From the NCBI GenBank assembly GCA_900104495.1, contig FMXS01000006.1, forward strand, positions 84,271 through 148,270: 64,000 bases of DNA, written 5' to 3'. The translations under genes and the position numbers were made by a program. The notes beneath the pieces are model-generated. The model saw only the letters and a list, made by a program, of their open reading frames with translations. It was not told the origin of the DNA and did no database searches. The DNA comes from Ruminococcaceae bacterium FB2012 (GTDB taxonomy: Bacteria > Bacillota > Clostridia > Oscillospirales > Ruminococcaceae). This document shows positions 23,992 through 33,230 of this stretch, piece by piece. Each line of letters opens with the position of its first letter. The first letter of the stretch is position 1.

Positions 23992-25002
23992 CTATCTGTA
24001 CTTCCTCCACCACCGCTCCGCCCTCGGCCTGTCGTCAATGCAGACCGTTTCGCAGAGGCGGGGAGTTATGATGTCAAGCCCGCACCTGTCGGCTTCGCGT
24101 GCGAAGCGTTCCGGCGGGTCGTCCCAGGCGTGGTTGGAGAGGACGAATGCGCCCCAGTGTATAGGCATGGCGAGGGATGCGCCGACGCGCTTGGCGGCCT
24201 GCACCGATTCCTCGGGGTAGAGGTGGCTGAAATGCCAGTTGTGGTTGTATTGCCCGCACTCCATAAGCGCAAGATCAAAGCCGCCGAAACGTTTGCCTAT
24301 CTCGTCGAAGTGTGCGCCGATGCTGCCGTCACCGCTGTCAAAGACGGTGTGTTTGTCATCACGCAGAACAAAGGAACACCACTGCACCGTGTTCTGATCG
24401 AACAGCCCGCGCCCGGAGAAATGCCGTGAGGGCGTGCAGGTGATCTCAACCCTGTTCACGGTGACGCTCTCCCACCATTTGAGGACGGTGATCTTTTCAT
24501 CGGGAACACTCCACCGCCGCAGGTGTTTCTCTACTCCGAGCGAGACTATAAATCTGTCGGTCTTGTCCGCGAGTGCCTTGACGGTTCGCTTGTCCAAATG
24601 GTCATAGTGATCGTGGGTGAGCAGTACGGCATCAATGTGCGGGAGATCGTCGAGGCCCACCGACGGGCGCGAAAAGCGTCGGAGCATCTTCGCCGGGACG
24701 GGTGAGGAATACTCCGAAAACATCGGGTCGATCAGGATGTTAGTTCCGCTCATCTGAATGAGTACAGAGGAATGTCCGAACCATGTCACATAGAGCTTTC
24801 TGCTGTCGGGGGCTGAAAAATCGGGCTTGCAGACGGGCAGACTGTCCTTCGGACGGGAGCCGTTTTTTGAGATCCTGTTGTTCTCCGACAGACCGTCCTC
24901 CTGCCATTCTTCGGGGTAGGAGAATTTTCGTCTGCGCCGGAGCATTTTGTATATCATGCCCGCCGACAATGCAAGGGCAGATGCTGTGATGAGCTGTTTC
25001 AC
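23992..25002 (-). CDS. MBL-fold metallo-hydrolase, UlaG/NAPE-PLD-like
   Basis: A 336-residue protein starting with GTG (25002) after AGGATGTG. An N-terminal hydrophobic segment (about 4-18) followed by RRRRK suggests membrane anchoring. The metallo-beta-lactamase core follows with 'WFGHSSVLIQ', the metal motif LLTHDHYDHLD (about residues 128-138), 'FDSGDGSIGAHF' and late His in MPIHWGAF. 'NHNWHFSHLYPEESVQAA' is typical of the NAPE-PLD/UlaG subgroup, which acts on phosphodiesters or lactones. Stand-alone gene; substrate unknown. Confidence 0.88.
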   Translation of the reverse strand: MKQLITASALALSAGMIYKMLRRRRKFSYPEEWQEDGLSENNRISKNGSRPKDSLPVCKPDFSAPDSRKLYVTWFGHSSVLIQMSGTNILIDPMFSEYSSPVPAKMLRRFSRPSVGLDDLPHIDAVLLTHDHYDHLDKRTVKALADKTDRFIVSLGVEKHLRRWSVPDEKITVLKWWESVTVNRVEITCTPSRHFSGRGLFDQNTVQWCSFVLRDDKHTVFDSGDGSIGAHFDEIGKRFGGFDLALMECGQYNHNWHFSHLYPEESVQAAKRVGASLAMPIHWGAFVLSNHAWDDPPERFAREADRCGLDIITPRLCETVCIDDRPRAERWWRKYR

Positions 25003-25082
25003 GTTATCACATCCTTTTTGGGGCTGATGATCGTTTTGTGATATAGATCAGAATTTGTGAGGTTTACCGCTTGGATCACGCA

Positions 25083-25661
25083 TTATCTTCTGCGCCCTTC
25101 TCTGTGGAAAAAGTAACCGAGGTTGATCCTGACCTCTCTGCGACCGATATCATTGTTTGTATAGCAGCAAGTATCAAAACCGATCAGTTCAAACCCTTGA
25201 TGAAGATAGAATCCGATCGCGTTTGTATTGCAGGATTGAGTTTCCAGTATTATTACACGCCTTTTCTGATCGAGAGCGATTTCCTTTGCCTTATCCATCA
25301 GCCTCTTTCCGATGCCTTTCCCTCGAAGCGCTTCACTTACCCATAGTTCAGTGACCATGAGCCTGTTTGACCACTCCTCGGGACAAACTTCGATACAAGC
25401 CATCATTTCACCGTCATCACTCACAACACCGTATGCTTCCGCCCCTTCCCAATGATCTTGATAAAGTGAATCGGGAAAATCATATTCATCCGGCGTATGG
25501 ACGATCTCCTTTTCTACAGGTTTCTTGACAATTGAGACAGTACATCCTTCGCTGTTTAACGGACTTATCTCAAAGTCATAATAACTGTCACTTCTGGTGG
25601 TCAAAGGAATGGCTGTTCCTTTCCACTGTTCTTTGGGTAATGCCACTATATCATAATTCAT
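25083..25661 (-). CDS. GNAT-family N-acetyltransferase
   Basis: The 192-residue protein shows 'RLMVTELWVSEALRGKGIGKRLMDKAKEIALDQKRRVIILETQSCNTNAIGFYLHQGFELIGF', the complete GNAT acetyl-CoA fold with R-G-K-G-I-G at about residues 114-119. An N-terminal beta-rich part precedes it. Typical of streptothricin- or ribosomal-type acetyltransferases of general kind. No operon partner. Substrate unknown. Confidence 0.88.
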   Translation of the reverse strand: MNYDIVALPKEQWKGTAIPLTTRSDSYYDFEISPLNSEGCTVSIVKKPVEKEIVHTPDEYDFPDSLYQDHWEGAEAYGVVSDDGEMMACIEVCPEEWSNRLMVTELWVSEALRGKGIGKRLMDKAKEIALDQKRRVIILETQSCNTNAIGFYLHQGFELIGFDTCCYTNNDIGRREVRINLGYFFHREGRRR

Positions 25662-25715
25662 ATTTCCTATTTCCTTTTCCTCTGAAAATTACCGATTTAT
25701 CTTAACAAGTTTCTA

Positions 25716-26162
25716 TCAGCTTTGAAGCTCCGCCTCTATCATCCGACGGAAGCTCTGTTCAAAATTTCTGTCGTCCTCGGCTGTGCGCTTTGACGGTCCT
25801 TTGAGATGATTCTTGCTCTTTCTCCTTTGGACTCTTGCAATGTGTCGTCTTTCCAGCAGGCCGCTGATGTTGTCGTCGGAGTAGATCTTGCCGCTTTGAT
25901 GTATCGCCTTTGCGCCCTTGCCGAGAGCCATTGCCGCCACTCCGTAGTCCTGCGTGATAACGATATCCCCGCGGCGGCAGAGGTTTATCAGCGCGATGTC
26001 CACCGCATCCGCCCCTGCACCGATGACCTTGACGGTGCTGTAATCGGAGTTAAGCACATGGTTTGTGTCACACAGAAGCACCACAGGTATGCCGTATTCC
26101 TTGGCGACCCTCTCCGCGATGCGTGTCGCGGGGCAGGCGTCGGCGTCAATATATACAGTCAT
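25716..26162 (-). CDS. YaiI/YqxD family protein (DUF188, PIN-like fold)
   Basis: From the ATG at 26162 the protein has 148 residues. The opening TVYIDADACP and the segment 'GDIVITQDYGVAAMALGKGA' are hallmarks of DUF188, a family with a PIN-domain-like acidic centre (here the Asp residues of IDAD and TQD). A basic C-terminus 'RRKSKNHLKGPSKRTAEDDRNFEQSFRRMI' is also usual. The family is probably a nuclease but its role is not established. Start chosen because the upstream extension lacks family similarity. Confidence 0.9.
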   Translation of the reverse strand: MTVYIDADACPATRIAERVAKEYGIPVVLLCDTNHVLNSDYSTVKVIGAGADAVDIALINLCRRGDIVITQDYGVAAMALGKGAKAIHQSGKIYSDDNISGLLERRHIARVQRRKSKNHLKGPSKRTAEDDRNFEQSFRRMIEAELQS

Positions 26163-26256
26163 CGGATCATCTCTTTTCGTTCGGTGTTCTGAGATTATTA
26201 TACATCCCGCCGGGTGAAAAGTCAACGCTGTGAGCGGCAGACGGACAAAACAAAAA

Positions 26257-26289
26257 CTCCCCCGCCGCCATCCACAGGCAGCGGGGGAG
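26257..26289. terminator. Terminator hairpin
   Basis: CTCCCCCGC (26257-26265) pairs with GCGGGGGAG (26281-26289); A-rich before it, so on the minus strand a T run follows. It ends the gene fragment at 26307-26588. Confidence 0.75.
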
Positions 26290-26306
26290 CCGAATTATCA
26301 TTTGTC

Positions 26307-26588
26307 TTAGCTTTTCAAGCCCTTTCCGAGCTTATACGCAAGCTGCGGATATTCCGAGCTTTGTGTCATACCGACCGACCCGCAGCCGTATCCGAGGAAG
26401 CTTCCGCAGTCCTTGAAATGCAGATAATGCACAAGCGTCTTGTAATGTGTTTCAAGCGACTTTACCCACTCTTTCAGTTCACTCACAAAAGCATTTGCAC
26501 TGAAACGCCTGCCGTCTTTGATAACAGCGCTTTCGGACACGCTGGGACGAAGTTCTTTATCGGCACCTTCATAGCGTTCTCTCCGCAA
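26307..26588 (-). CDS. Small protein, probable C-terminal fragment of an NADPH-dependent FMN reductase
   Basis: A 93-residue frame from a TTG at 26588. The end 'SEYPQLAYKLGKGL' resembles the C-terminal helix of flavodoxin-like FMN reductases ('...YLxKAYELGKxI'), but the FMN-binding N-terminal half is missing. A TATAAT on the minus strand at 26630-26625 and an inverted repeat GAGTACAG/CTGTACTC (26598-26624) just upstream suggest it is or was transcribed. It may be a remnant rather than a working gene. Confidence 0.4.
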   Translation of the reverse strand: MRRERYEGADKELRPSVSESAVIKDGRRFSANAFVSELKEWVKSLETHYKTLVHYLHFKDCGSFLGYGCGSVGMTQSSEYPQLAYKLGKGLKS

Positions 26589-26714
26589 AAAGAAAATGAG
26601 TACAGGATTTTTTGTTCTGTACTCATTATATCATAGTTTTCTCAATATGTAAAAAAGCTTATATTTTATATCTTGGTATGCTCAGAATGTATAGTTTTGA
26701 TGTGTTCAAAGAAC

Positions 26715-26834
26715 TTACTCAACGCTCTCTGTGATAATGGTCCCGCCGAAATACTCAGGGTTTCCTTCTTTATCGCTAAGAATAAAGCCTCTTGTTGAGC
26801 ATACAAAATGATAGTAAATCCTGTGCAGAACCAT
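26715..26834 (-). pseudogene. Short remnant resembling the PAS segment of a signalling protein
   Basis: A 39-codon frame encodes '...YYHFVCSTRGFILSDKEGNPEYFGGTI', reminiscent of the PAS segment that precedes GGDEF domains in clostridial signalling proteins. Nothing of the domain that should follow is present. Recognised by pattern only; low certainty. Confidence 0.3.
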
Positions 26835-27075
26835 TTATTATCTTACACCAATTTTGATAAAATGGAAATGCGGATGATCCCCATGGAAACGAGTGAAAGC
26901 AGCGGACAGTTCGTGATCGCCGAGTATTACAGTCTTGACCGGCTGCAGAGCTTTCTTAAACTTGACTTTTTTTAAAGCTCTTAAAGCCGGACATCATATC
27001 CGCAGGTGTCAGAACTGCAAGCGGTTCTTTATGATGAATAAGGCTTATTACACCAAATACTGTGACAAGCCCTTA
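26835..27075 (+). pseudogene. Frameshifted remnant of a zinc-ribbon protein (DUF6076-like)
   Basis: Two adjoining frames encode one protein segment: '...QFVIAEYYSLDRLQSFLKLDFF' and, after a slip in the T7 run at 26967-26973, 'KALKAGHHIRRCQNCKRFFMMNKAYYTKYCDKP'. The CQNCKRFF...KYCD zinc motif is typical of DUF6076-like proteins of Clostridia. Both ends are missing, and the right end runs into the 3' end of the ABC gene on the other strand. Confidence 0.55.
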
Positions 27076-28806
27076 CAGCTTCCAGCTCGCTGCTTTCTGT
27101 CTGTCGGTCACAAATGTGCGGTAGATGCCGTCCTGCTGCATAAGCTCGCTGTGTCTTCCCTGCTGCACGATCTTTCCGCCGTCAATGACGATGATCTGGT
27201 CGGCGTGCTCGACGGTTTTCAGTCGGTGCGCGATCATGATGATCGTCTTTTCTTTTGTCAGCTCCTCGATCGCCTTTGTCAGCTCCGCTTCATTTTCGGG
27301 GTCAACATTCGCTGTCGCTTCATCGAGAATGATAATTGGTGAATCCTTCATTATCGCTCTTGCAATGGAGATACGCTGTTTTTCTCCGCCCGAAAGACTT
27401 GCGCCGCCCTCACCGATGACGGTATCGTAGCCCTCCGGCAGACTCATAATGAAGTCATGGCAGCGAGCCTTTTTCGCCGCATCAATGACCTTTTCCATCG
27501 GTGCGTCCGGCTCTCCGAAGCGGATGTTGTTGGCAATAGTATCCTCAAACAGATACACCCGCTGGAACACAAAGCTGAAATTCCGCATCAGACTGTCAAA
27601 GCTGTAATCCTTCACGTTCTTACCTCCGAGCAGTACCTCGCCGCTTTTCACATCCCAGAAACGCGCCATAAGGCTTGTCAGCGTGGTCTTTCCGCCGCCG
27701 GACGGTCCGACGATAGCGGTTGTGGTGTGTTCGGGTATTTTCAGATCAACGCCGTCAATAATGGTTCTGTTTTCATAGGCAAAGGAAATGTTTTTCAGTT
27801 CGATGTCGTGGCTTGAGGGGTTTATCTCTTCGCCGTCGATATCCATTTCGGGAATAGAAAGTATCTCATTTGCCTGATCGACACAGATAGAAACGCTTCT
27901 TATCAGAGCCGAAAATCCTGCCATAACATCGAGGCTCTCATAGATCATAAAGGAGCTTACCGTCATCATAATGCAGTAGAGCAGCGACATACTTCCGCTG
28001 ATGTAGAAATACACGGATGCCGCGCACATCAGAACGCCGGTCATTTTCGTGACGATCTCCTGTAATGTGATGTAGGGTATAACGGCGAATTCAAGATGCG
28101 TGTCGCCGTACTGCTTTGCCTTGATCGCCGCTTCCAGCTTCTTGGCGCGGCTGCTTACAAGATTATAGTTTTTGACCTCTGCGATGCCTTGAATAAACTC
28201 GATGACAGCGGCAACAAGATCTCTGTTTGCTTTCTGCTGAGCAGGTGCGCCCTTGCGTGTCGCTTTCTGCATTGCGCCGTTGATGAAGGCATAGATCGCA
28301 ACGCCTGCCGTCAACAGCAGACCGATGCGCCAGTCGAATACAAAGACGAATGCGGTGATAACGAATGTGGTAAGTATGCCCTGTGTCGTCAGCATAACAA
28401 CTCTTGTTGCCACATCCGAGAGCGCTTCCATTGTGTTGGTCGTTACGCTGGTGATATGTCCGAGGCTGTTGTCATTGAAATAGCCCATAGGCAGATAACG
28501 CAGATGCTCGGCGATCTCAATGCGCTTGTTGGAGCAGGAATGATAGCCCGCTTCGGTTTGCAGCATCGTCGTTTTAAGATTGATGAGCAGCTGTCCGAGA
28601 ACAGATGCGGCGAGTATCGCCACGGCGATCCAGATATTCTTGCTCGTCATATCTCCGTCGATAATGCCCATAACTATCACAGCGATAGCTGAGATACGCA
28701 GCGCCGCAAATATCGCTTTGACCGTGCCGAGCCCGATAGCAAGATACAGCTTTTTTCGGTCTTCTTCATTGCAGAAATCAAAAAAGCGTTTGAGTGTGGT
28801 AAACAT
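27073..28806 (-). CDS. ABC exporter half-transporter (membrane + ATPase), partner of 28806-30566
   Basis: Start set at the ATG at 28806 (AAAGGAGGGAG upstream), giving 577 residues. An N-terminal membrane domain with about six spans (residues 10-300) precedes an ATPase with Walker A GPSGGGKTT, signature SLSGGEKQRIS and Walker B PIIILDEATANVDPEN; the D-loop and switch His (IAHRL) are intact. The ATG overlaps the TAA of the preceding gene by one base. Two different half-transporters encoded back to back behave as a heterodimer. The set TetR-ABC-ABC is common for drug, haem or siderophore-type export in this group; substrate unknown. Confidence 0.92.
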   Translation of the reverse strand: MFTTLKRFFDFCNEEDRKKLYLAIGLGTVKAIFAALRISAIAVIVMGIIDGDMTSKNIWIAVAILAASVLGQLLINLKTTMLQTEAGYHSCSNKRIEIAEHLRYLPMGYFNDNSLGHITSVTTNTMEALSDVATRVVMLTTQGILTTFVITAFVFVFDWRIGLLLTAGVAIYAFINGAMQKATRKGAPAQQKANRDLVAAVIEFIQGIAEVKNYNLVSSRAKKLEAAIKAKQYGDTHLEFAVIPYITLQEIVTKMTGVLMCAASVYFYISGSMSLLYCIMMTVSSFMIYESLDVMAGFSALIRSVSICVDQANEILSIPEMDIDGEEINPSSHDIELKNISFAYENRTIIDGVDLKIPEHTTTAIVGPSGGGKTTLTSLMARFWDVKSGEVLLGGKNVKDYSFDSLMRNFSFVFQRVYLFEDTIANNIRFGEPDAPMEKVIDAAKKARCHDFIMSLPEGYDTVIGEGGASLSGGEKQRISIARAIMKDSPIIILDEATANVDPENEAELTKAIEELTKEKTIIMIAHRLKTVEHADQIIVIDGGKIVQQGRHSELMQQDGIYRTFVTDRQKAASWKL

Positions 28807-30566
28807 TATGCTCCCTCCTTTACTGCCATGTGTGTATCCCACATCTGACGGTACAGCGCAGACTTTGCAAGCAATTCTTCCTGTGTGCCGCTTGCTTCGA
28901 CCTTGCCGTCTTTGATAACTATGATCTGATCGGCAGATGCGATCGTCGATAATCTGTGTGCGATGACAAGCAGAGTTTTTCCCTGAACCAGCTTTGCCAC
29001 AGAGGACTGCACAAGAGCTTCGTTTTCGGGATCAGTGTATGCCGTTGCTTCATCGAGGATGATGACGGGGGCGTTTTTAAGCATCGCTCTTGCAATCGAG
29101 ATGCGCTGCCTTTCGCCGCCCGACAGATGCCCGCCCGCACCGCCGACAACTGTCTGATAGCCGTGTTCAAGCTGCATTATAAAGTCGTGGCAGCCGCAGG
29201 CCTTTGCCGCATTCATCACATCCTCGTCGGATGCATTCGGATCGCCCATCCGGATATTGTCCATTATCGTTTCGTCAAAGAGGTAATTGTCCTGGGACAC
29301 ATAAGCGATGTTTTTGTTGTACTCCGTAAGAGGTATTTTGCGGATATCCACTCCGCCTATTGTGATGCTGCCGCTGTTCACATCCCAGAAGGATGCTATC
29401 AGCTTTGCAATGGTCGATTTTCCCGAACCCGAGGGTCCGACAAGTGCATTGACCGTGCCCTGTTTAATATTCAAATCAATGCCATGCAAAATTTCCTCGT
29501 CGTTGTAGCCGAAATGCACATCACGCAGAACGATATCCGTGCCGTTATGCTTTTCTGTCATAGTATCGGGACGGATAAGCTCGTCACGCTCCAGTATCTC
29601 TGTTGCCTCACCGATGATCGTCCCCATTTTTGCTATGCCGTCCCAGTAGGAGGCAACGGTCATAAACGGCGATACCAAGCCGAGGGAAAGGATTATCAGC
29701 ATCAGCAGGTCGGCGCCCGTGACCGAACCGTTCATATAGAACACCGCACCGAAGGGCAGCAGTCCGAGGAGAAAATAGGGCATTATCAGCAGGGAGATAT
29801 TCTGCCAGAGATTGCAGCGGCGCATCCAGTCGATGAAGCAGTCTGCGCCCTCCTTTGCGGCGATGACAAATTTTTCGTATGATGTTTTCGCCTTGCCGAA
29901 AGCCTTGATGACCTCGATGCCGTTGATGTATTCGACGGCGGTATCGTTCAGGCGCTTGGTTTTGACAACGGTGTTCTCGTAGCTTTCCTTGCTGCCGATC
30001 ATCATGATCATAAAAAATCCCGCACCAACAGGAACGCATACAAGCGAGATAAGCGTCAGCTTCCAGTTTATCGTCATCATATATACGATGAGGGCGACAG
30101 GAACGAATGCCGAGGACAGCACTTCGGGAATGATGTGCGCCAGCGTTGTTTCGATAGAATCCACACGCTCGCAGATGATGTTTTTGTATGTGCCGCTGGA
30201 CTGTGAAAGCACCGAGCCGAGGGGCAGCTTTGAGAGCTTTTCGGTGAGCTGTCTGCGGATGTTTGCAAGCACCTCAAAGGTGGCAGCGTGGGAAAGGGTT
30301 GTCGAGACCGCGTGGCAGACACGGCACAGCAGCCAGAACACCGCCATTTTGATGATGCTCCCCGTAAGCAGCGACATATCCTTATCAAGCGTTCCCGCGT
30401 GCATTTCAAGCAGCTTGCCGACTATGTCAGCCATATACAGATACGGCATCAGCCCGAAAACCACCTTGCACACCGCTAACAGGATGCTGAAAATGTAGTT
30501 TAGTTTCTTTTGCCCTGCGAATTCGATCACCCAGCTGACCGCAGAGCGTTTTTTTGTTTTTTCCAT
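28806..30566 (-). CDS. ABC exporter half-transporter (membrane + ATPase)
   Basis: The 586-residue protein has an N-terminal membrane domain (about 20-310) and an ATPase with Walker A GPSGSGKST, signature HLSGGERQRIS, Walker B VIILDEATAYTDPEN and VIAHRL. It partners with the downstream half-transporter. The ATG follows AAGGAGGAGC. A GTTAG-N6-CTAAC palindrome lies 20 bases upstream, between this gene and the TetR gene that precedes it on the same strand. Confidence 0.92.
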   Translation of the reverse strand: MEKTKKRSAVSWVIEFAGQKKLNYIFSILLAVCKVVFGLMPYLYMADIVGKLLEMHAGTLDKDMSLLTGSIIKMAVFWLLCRVCHAVSTTLSHAATFEVLANIRRQLTEKLSKLPLGSVLSQSSGTYKNIICERVDSIETTLAHIIPEVLSSAFVPVALIVYMMTINWKLTLISLVCVPVGAGFFMIMMIGSKESYENTVVKTKRLNDTAVEYINGIEVIKAFGKAKTSYEKFVIAAKEGADCFIDWMRRCNLWQNISLLIMPYFLLGLLPFGAVFYMNGSVTGADLLMLIILSLGLVSPFMTVASYWDGIAKMGTIIGEATEILERDELIRPDTMTEKHNGTDIVLRDVHFGYNDEEILHGIDLNIKQGTVNALVGPSGSGKSTIAKLIASFWDVNSGSITIGGVDIRKIPLTEYNKNIAYVSQDNYLFDETIMDNIRMGDPNASDEDVMNAAKACGCHDFIMQLEHGYQTVVGGAGGHLSGGERQRISIARAMLKNAPVIILDEATAYTDPENEALVQSSVAKLVQGKTLLVIAHRLSTIASADQIIVIKDGKVEASGTQEELLAKSALYRQMWDTHMAVKEGA

Positions 30567-30585
30567 AAATGCTCCTCCTTGCGAT

Positions 30586-30601
30586 GTTAGCGTAAGCTAA
30601 C
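30586..30601 (-). promoter_or_regulatory. GTTAG-N6-CTAAC operator upstream of ABC pair
   Basis: Perfect half-sites GTTAG and CTAAC with six bases between, in the gap between the TetR stop and the ABC start. The arrangement copies the TetR-operator-ABC order at 13575-14266. Confidence 0.65.
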
Positions 30602-30624
30602 TATATATCAAAAAATATTCGGCA

Positions 30625-31242
30625 TCAGATGCCGAGTATCTTTTTCCAACCTGCTGAAAAGAAAGCGTCCAGCGTTCCCGCATAGTGCATTGCTTCTTCT
30701 CTGCTGAAATCGTGGATGACCGCCTCAAACAGCGCAGACACATTTGCTGTCACAAGCATATGGAATTCCTGCTGTGAAAGCTCGTTGACGGTCATATTGT
30801 ACTGCTTCATCCGCTCGAAATAATCAAGGGTGGAGCGTTCCTCCAGCAGCGCCATATCGTGAACAAAGCTCTCAAACCTCGTTCCCTGCGAGCGGCAGAC
30901 AAGCAGCTTGAACACATCAAAATGATCGTAGATAAAGCTCATCAGCCACTTTGTTTCGCTTTCGCTCTCGTTCCAGAGCTGCTGCACATCGCCGCACTTC
31001 ATGACCTCGTAGCCCTGCTCGCAGAACTCCCGATAGGTTTTCATAAGTTCATTGATAGTCGGTTCAACAAGTGCCGCGAACATTTCCTCTTTGTTCGGAA
31101 AATGCCGATACAGCGCCCCGACAGTCAGCCCGACCTCGGATGCTATCCTGCGCATAGATGCATTCTCAAAGCCGTATTCCGTAAACTCTCTGACCGCCGC
31201 CGCTATGATCTTCCCGTGCGCTTCGGTTTTATCTCTCGGCAT
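30625..31242 (-). CDS. TetR/AcrR-family transcriptional regulator
   Basis: Start set at the ATG at 31242, which has GGAGGGAGG upstream; the longer frame begins inside the promoter. The 205-residue protein has the helix-turn-helix 'AAVREFTEYGFENASMRRIASEVGLTVGALYRHFPNKEEMF' (about 12-52). It precedes the ABC pair on the same strand by 58 bases and is probably its regulator. Its own promoter carries two TGAACA-type palindromes, a different motif from the GTTAG site upstream of the ABC genes. Confidence 0.92.
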   Translation of the reverse strand: MPRDKTEAHGKIIAAAVREFTEYGFENASMRRIASEVGLTVGALYRHFPNKEEMFAALVEPTINELMKTYREFCEQGYEVMKCGDVQQLWNESESETKWLMSFIYDHFDVFKLLVCRSQGTRFESFVHDMALLEERSTLDYFERMKQYNMTVNELSQQEFHMLVTANVSALFEAVIHDFSREEAMHYAGTLDAFFSAGWKKILGI

Positions 31243-31266
31243 ACGCTGACCTCCCTCCAGGATAAA

Positions 31267-31335
31267 TGAACACTGTTTACATACACAGAATATCACATTT
31301 TCAGCCTCTTGTCAAGATGCGTGAACAATGTTCAC
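31267..31335 (-). promoter_or_regulatory. Promoter with two TGAACA palindromes (TetR autoregulation)
   Basis: Minus strand: TTGACA (31315-31310), 17 bases, TATTCT (31292-31287). A perfect palindrome GTGAACAATGTTCAC (31321-31335) lies upstream of the -35 and a related site TGAACACTGTTTA (31267-31279) lies downstream of the -10. Confidence 0.75.
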
Positions 31336-31426
31336 TTAAAAGCACAAAAAAATTTGTATCGGCTTACGAAAATTGACATATATCACAAAAAACTGACCGC
31401 CGGGATATAAACAACGTTCCGTGTTA

Positions 31427-32224
31427 TCACCATCGAAACGTTGCCCAGCGGTCATTCATCTGCGGAAGGAGCAGCGCAAAGAGCTTTCCGCGGATGCTGT
31501 GTTTCTTCATTTCTTCATTAAAGCTGTGTTCCTCCACAAGCGTAAAGCCGTCTGTCAGATCGACGATCTCCTGTCCCGAATCCGTGCCGGACATAAAATG
31601 CGCTTTGGTGTTTTTTACGGTGTCGTGATGCTTTTCATTTTTCTGCATCATTTTGCAGTTTTGCTCTGCGATGAGAATACCGCCGCCCGAAAAATTGTTT
31701 TTCAGCACCTCCAGAAAAGTGCGGATCTGATCGAGAGTGAGGTACATAAACAGGCCCTCGGCAATAAACACAGGCTTTGATTTCCTGCCTGCGAGCGTTT
31801 TCTGTACCGGCTCACACCAGTCATTTTCCAGCGCATTTCCTGCGATCATAGTCACGCGCTGACGTTCGGAGAATGCCTTTCTCCTTGCTGCTATTGCATC
31901 GGGCAGATCAAGATCAAACCACGCTATTTTGCCGTTATCCATTCTTGAAAAACGGTCGTCAAAGCCCGCACCGACATTGACGATCACGGTGTCCGGAGCT
32001 TTCTTGATAATGCCTTTCAGCTGACTATCAAGCATGATCGTCCGTGCAATTACACCCTCGTGGGACATGAATTTATCATACTGCTTGGTATTGATCTTCA
32101 GAGCCTTGATGATCTCTACCGCTTTTTGGTCTTTGATCCTCGGCTTTTTGCGCATCGTTTCATTTGCCTTGATCGCAAGCGGGATAAGTGCCGTTGTCTG
32201 TACGTCGCCTAATTTGAGTTCCAT
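31427..32224 (-). CDS. SAM-dependent methyltransferase, leucine-carboxyl-methyltransferase (LCM) family
   Basis: The 265-residue protein has 'VIVNVGAGFDDRFSRMDNGKIAWFDLDLPDAIAARR' (SAM site plus the F-D-L-D-L-P signature) and 'PVFIAEGLFMYLTLDQIRTFL', both diagnostic of the LCM/PPM family, often linked to polyketide or other small-molecule methylation in bacteria. It is last in the minus-strand unit ABC ATPase, permease, esterase, methyltransferase, 3 bases after the esterase. Substrate unknown. Confidence 0.88.
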   Translation of the reverse strand: MELKLGDVQTTALIPLAIKANETMRKKPRIKDQKAVEIIKALKINTKQYDKFMSHEGVIARTIMLDSQLKGIIKKAPDTVIVNVGAGFDDRFSRMDNGKIAWFDLDLPDAIAARRKAFSERQRVTMIAGNALENDWCEPVQKTLAGRKSKPVFIAEGLFMYLTLDQIRTFLEVLKNNFSGGGILIAEQNCKMMQKNEKHHDTVKNTKAHFMSGTDSGQEIVDLTDGFTLVEEHSFNEEMKKHSIRGKLFALLLPQMNDRWATFRW

Positions 32225-32227
32225 AGT

Positions 32228-33214
32228 TTATATCCTTTCTGTGCTTGAATAATATTTACCGATCAGCTTCATTATCTCATTAAATGCAGGCTTGCATCCG
32301 GGAATGAAATATTGCAGGGCATAGCAGTGATGCATACCCTTGCCGACGTGGATAACGCACTTCGCGCCCGCTTTGCGGAAGCTCTCGGCATAGCTCGGTG
32401 CAAAGGCATAAAGCGCCTCGGCGCTGCCGTAGTAGAAATGGGTAAGCGGCGCATTTCTGAAATCCCCGTGAGCTGTGGCAAGGTATATTTCGGGGACATC
32501 TCTGCCGCAGCACATGATCTCACGGGCGGTGTACATATATTCCTCGGGTATCATAATATCCTGCTTGGCAAGCTGATGAAGTGCTTTCTTTTCCTCATCG
32601 GTGACCGGCACGCTTCCGGGAGATACGGGTATCATAAGCCCCGGCATCGGGATGCTCTCCCCGCCGTCGTTCAGTTCGTTTATGTTGGTGATAAGGTCGA
32701 GTATCAGCGCCGCACCCGAGGAAAATCCCAGCAGGACGATGCGCTCGGGAGAATAGTATTTCAACATCTTTGCGTAGCATTCAAATATCATCTGCACATT
32801 TTCAAGCATATCGTGTTTGTGGCACATCGGGTAATAGGGGAACCAAACATCAGCACCAACGGTCTCCGCGATCTTCCGCGAGAGCCCGACATCGGCTTTG
32901 TCGGAGCCGAGTATCATCCCGCCGCCGAACACAAACAGAACGGCGTTTCTGCTCCGCATCTTTGCTGTGTCTGTCTCAAGGCAATGATACCTGCCCTGTA
33001 TCAGATGATCGGTGTAATGAGCCTTGCTGTCCGTCGGCATCACGAAACGGCGCTTGCGGTTGACCTTTGCGGCCTTTGCAAGGACTTCCTCTCTCGTTCC
33101 CGTCATACTCTTTTTCAGATCTGCCTTGCTCACTATCGCCTTTGTCAGCCTGTAAGCTCTGCTGTTCAGAGCATCGGGAGCCTTGACCACCTTGTCCTGT
33201 TCGCTGAATCTCAT
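32228..33214 (-). CDS. Alpha/beta hydrolase, carboxylesterase/HSL-like
   Basis: Start placed at the ATG at 33214, 9 bases after AAGGAG; the ATG at 33223 touches the binding site. The 328-residue protein carries an oxyanion-type 'FVFGGGMILGSDKA' (HGGG-like, with F-G-G-G) and the nucleophile elbow LGFSSGAA, plus the late histidine in 'GKGMHHCYAL'. This matches hormone-sensitive-lipase-like esterases. Located between an FtsX permease and a methyltransferase in one unit, which suggests hydrolysis or detoxification of the exported compound; inference. Confidence 0.85.
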   Translation of the reverse strand: MRFSEQDKVVKAPDALNSRAYRLTKAIVSKADLKKSMTGTREEVLAKAAKVNRKRRFVMPTDSKAHYTDHLIQGRYHCLETDTAKMRSRNAVLFVFGGGMILGSDKADVGLSRKIAETVGADVWFPYYPMCHKHDMLENVQMIFECYAKMLKYYSPERIVLLGFSSGAALILDLITNINELNDGGESIPMPGLMIPVSPGSVPVTDEEKKALHQLAKQDIMIPEEYMYTAREIMCCGRDVPEIYLATAHGDFRNAPLTHFYYGSAEALYAFAPSYAESFRKAGAKCVIHVGKGMHHCYALQYFIPGCKPAFNEIMKLIGKYYSSTERI

Positions 33215-33230
33215 AACAAACATCTCCTTA

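Noticed and set aside
27125..30498. Plus-strand frames opposite the ABC exporter pair
   Set aside because: Antisense shadows of two well-defined ABC genes.
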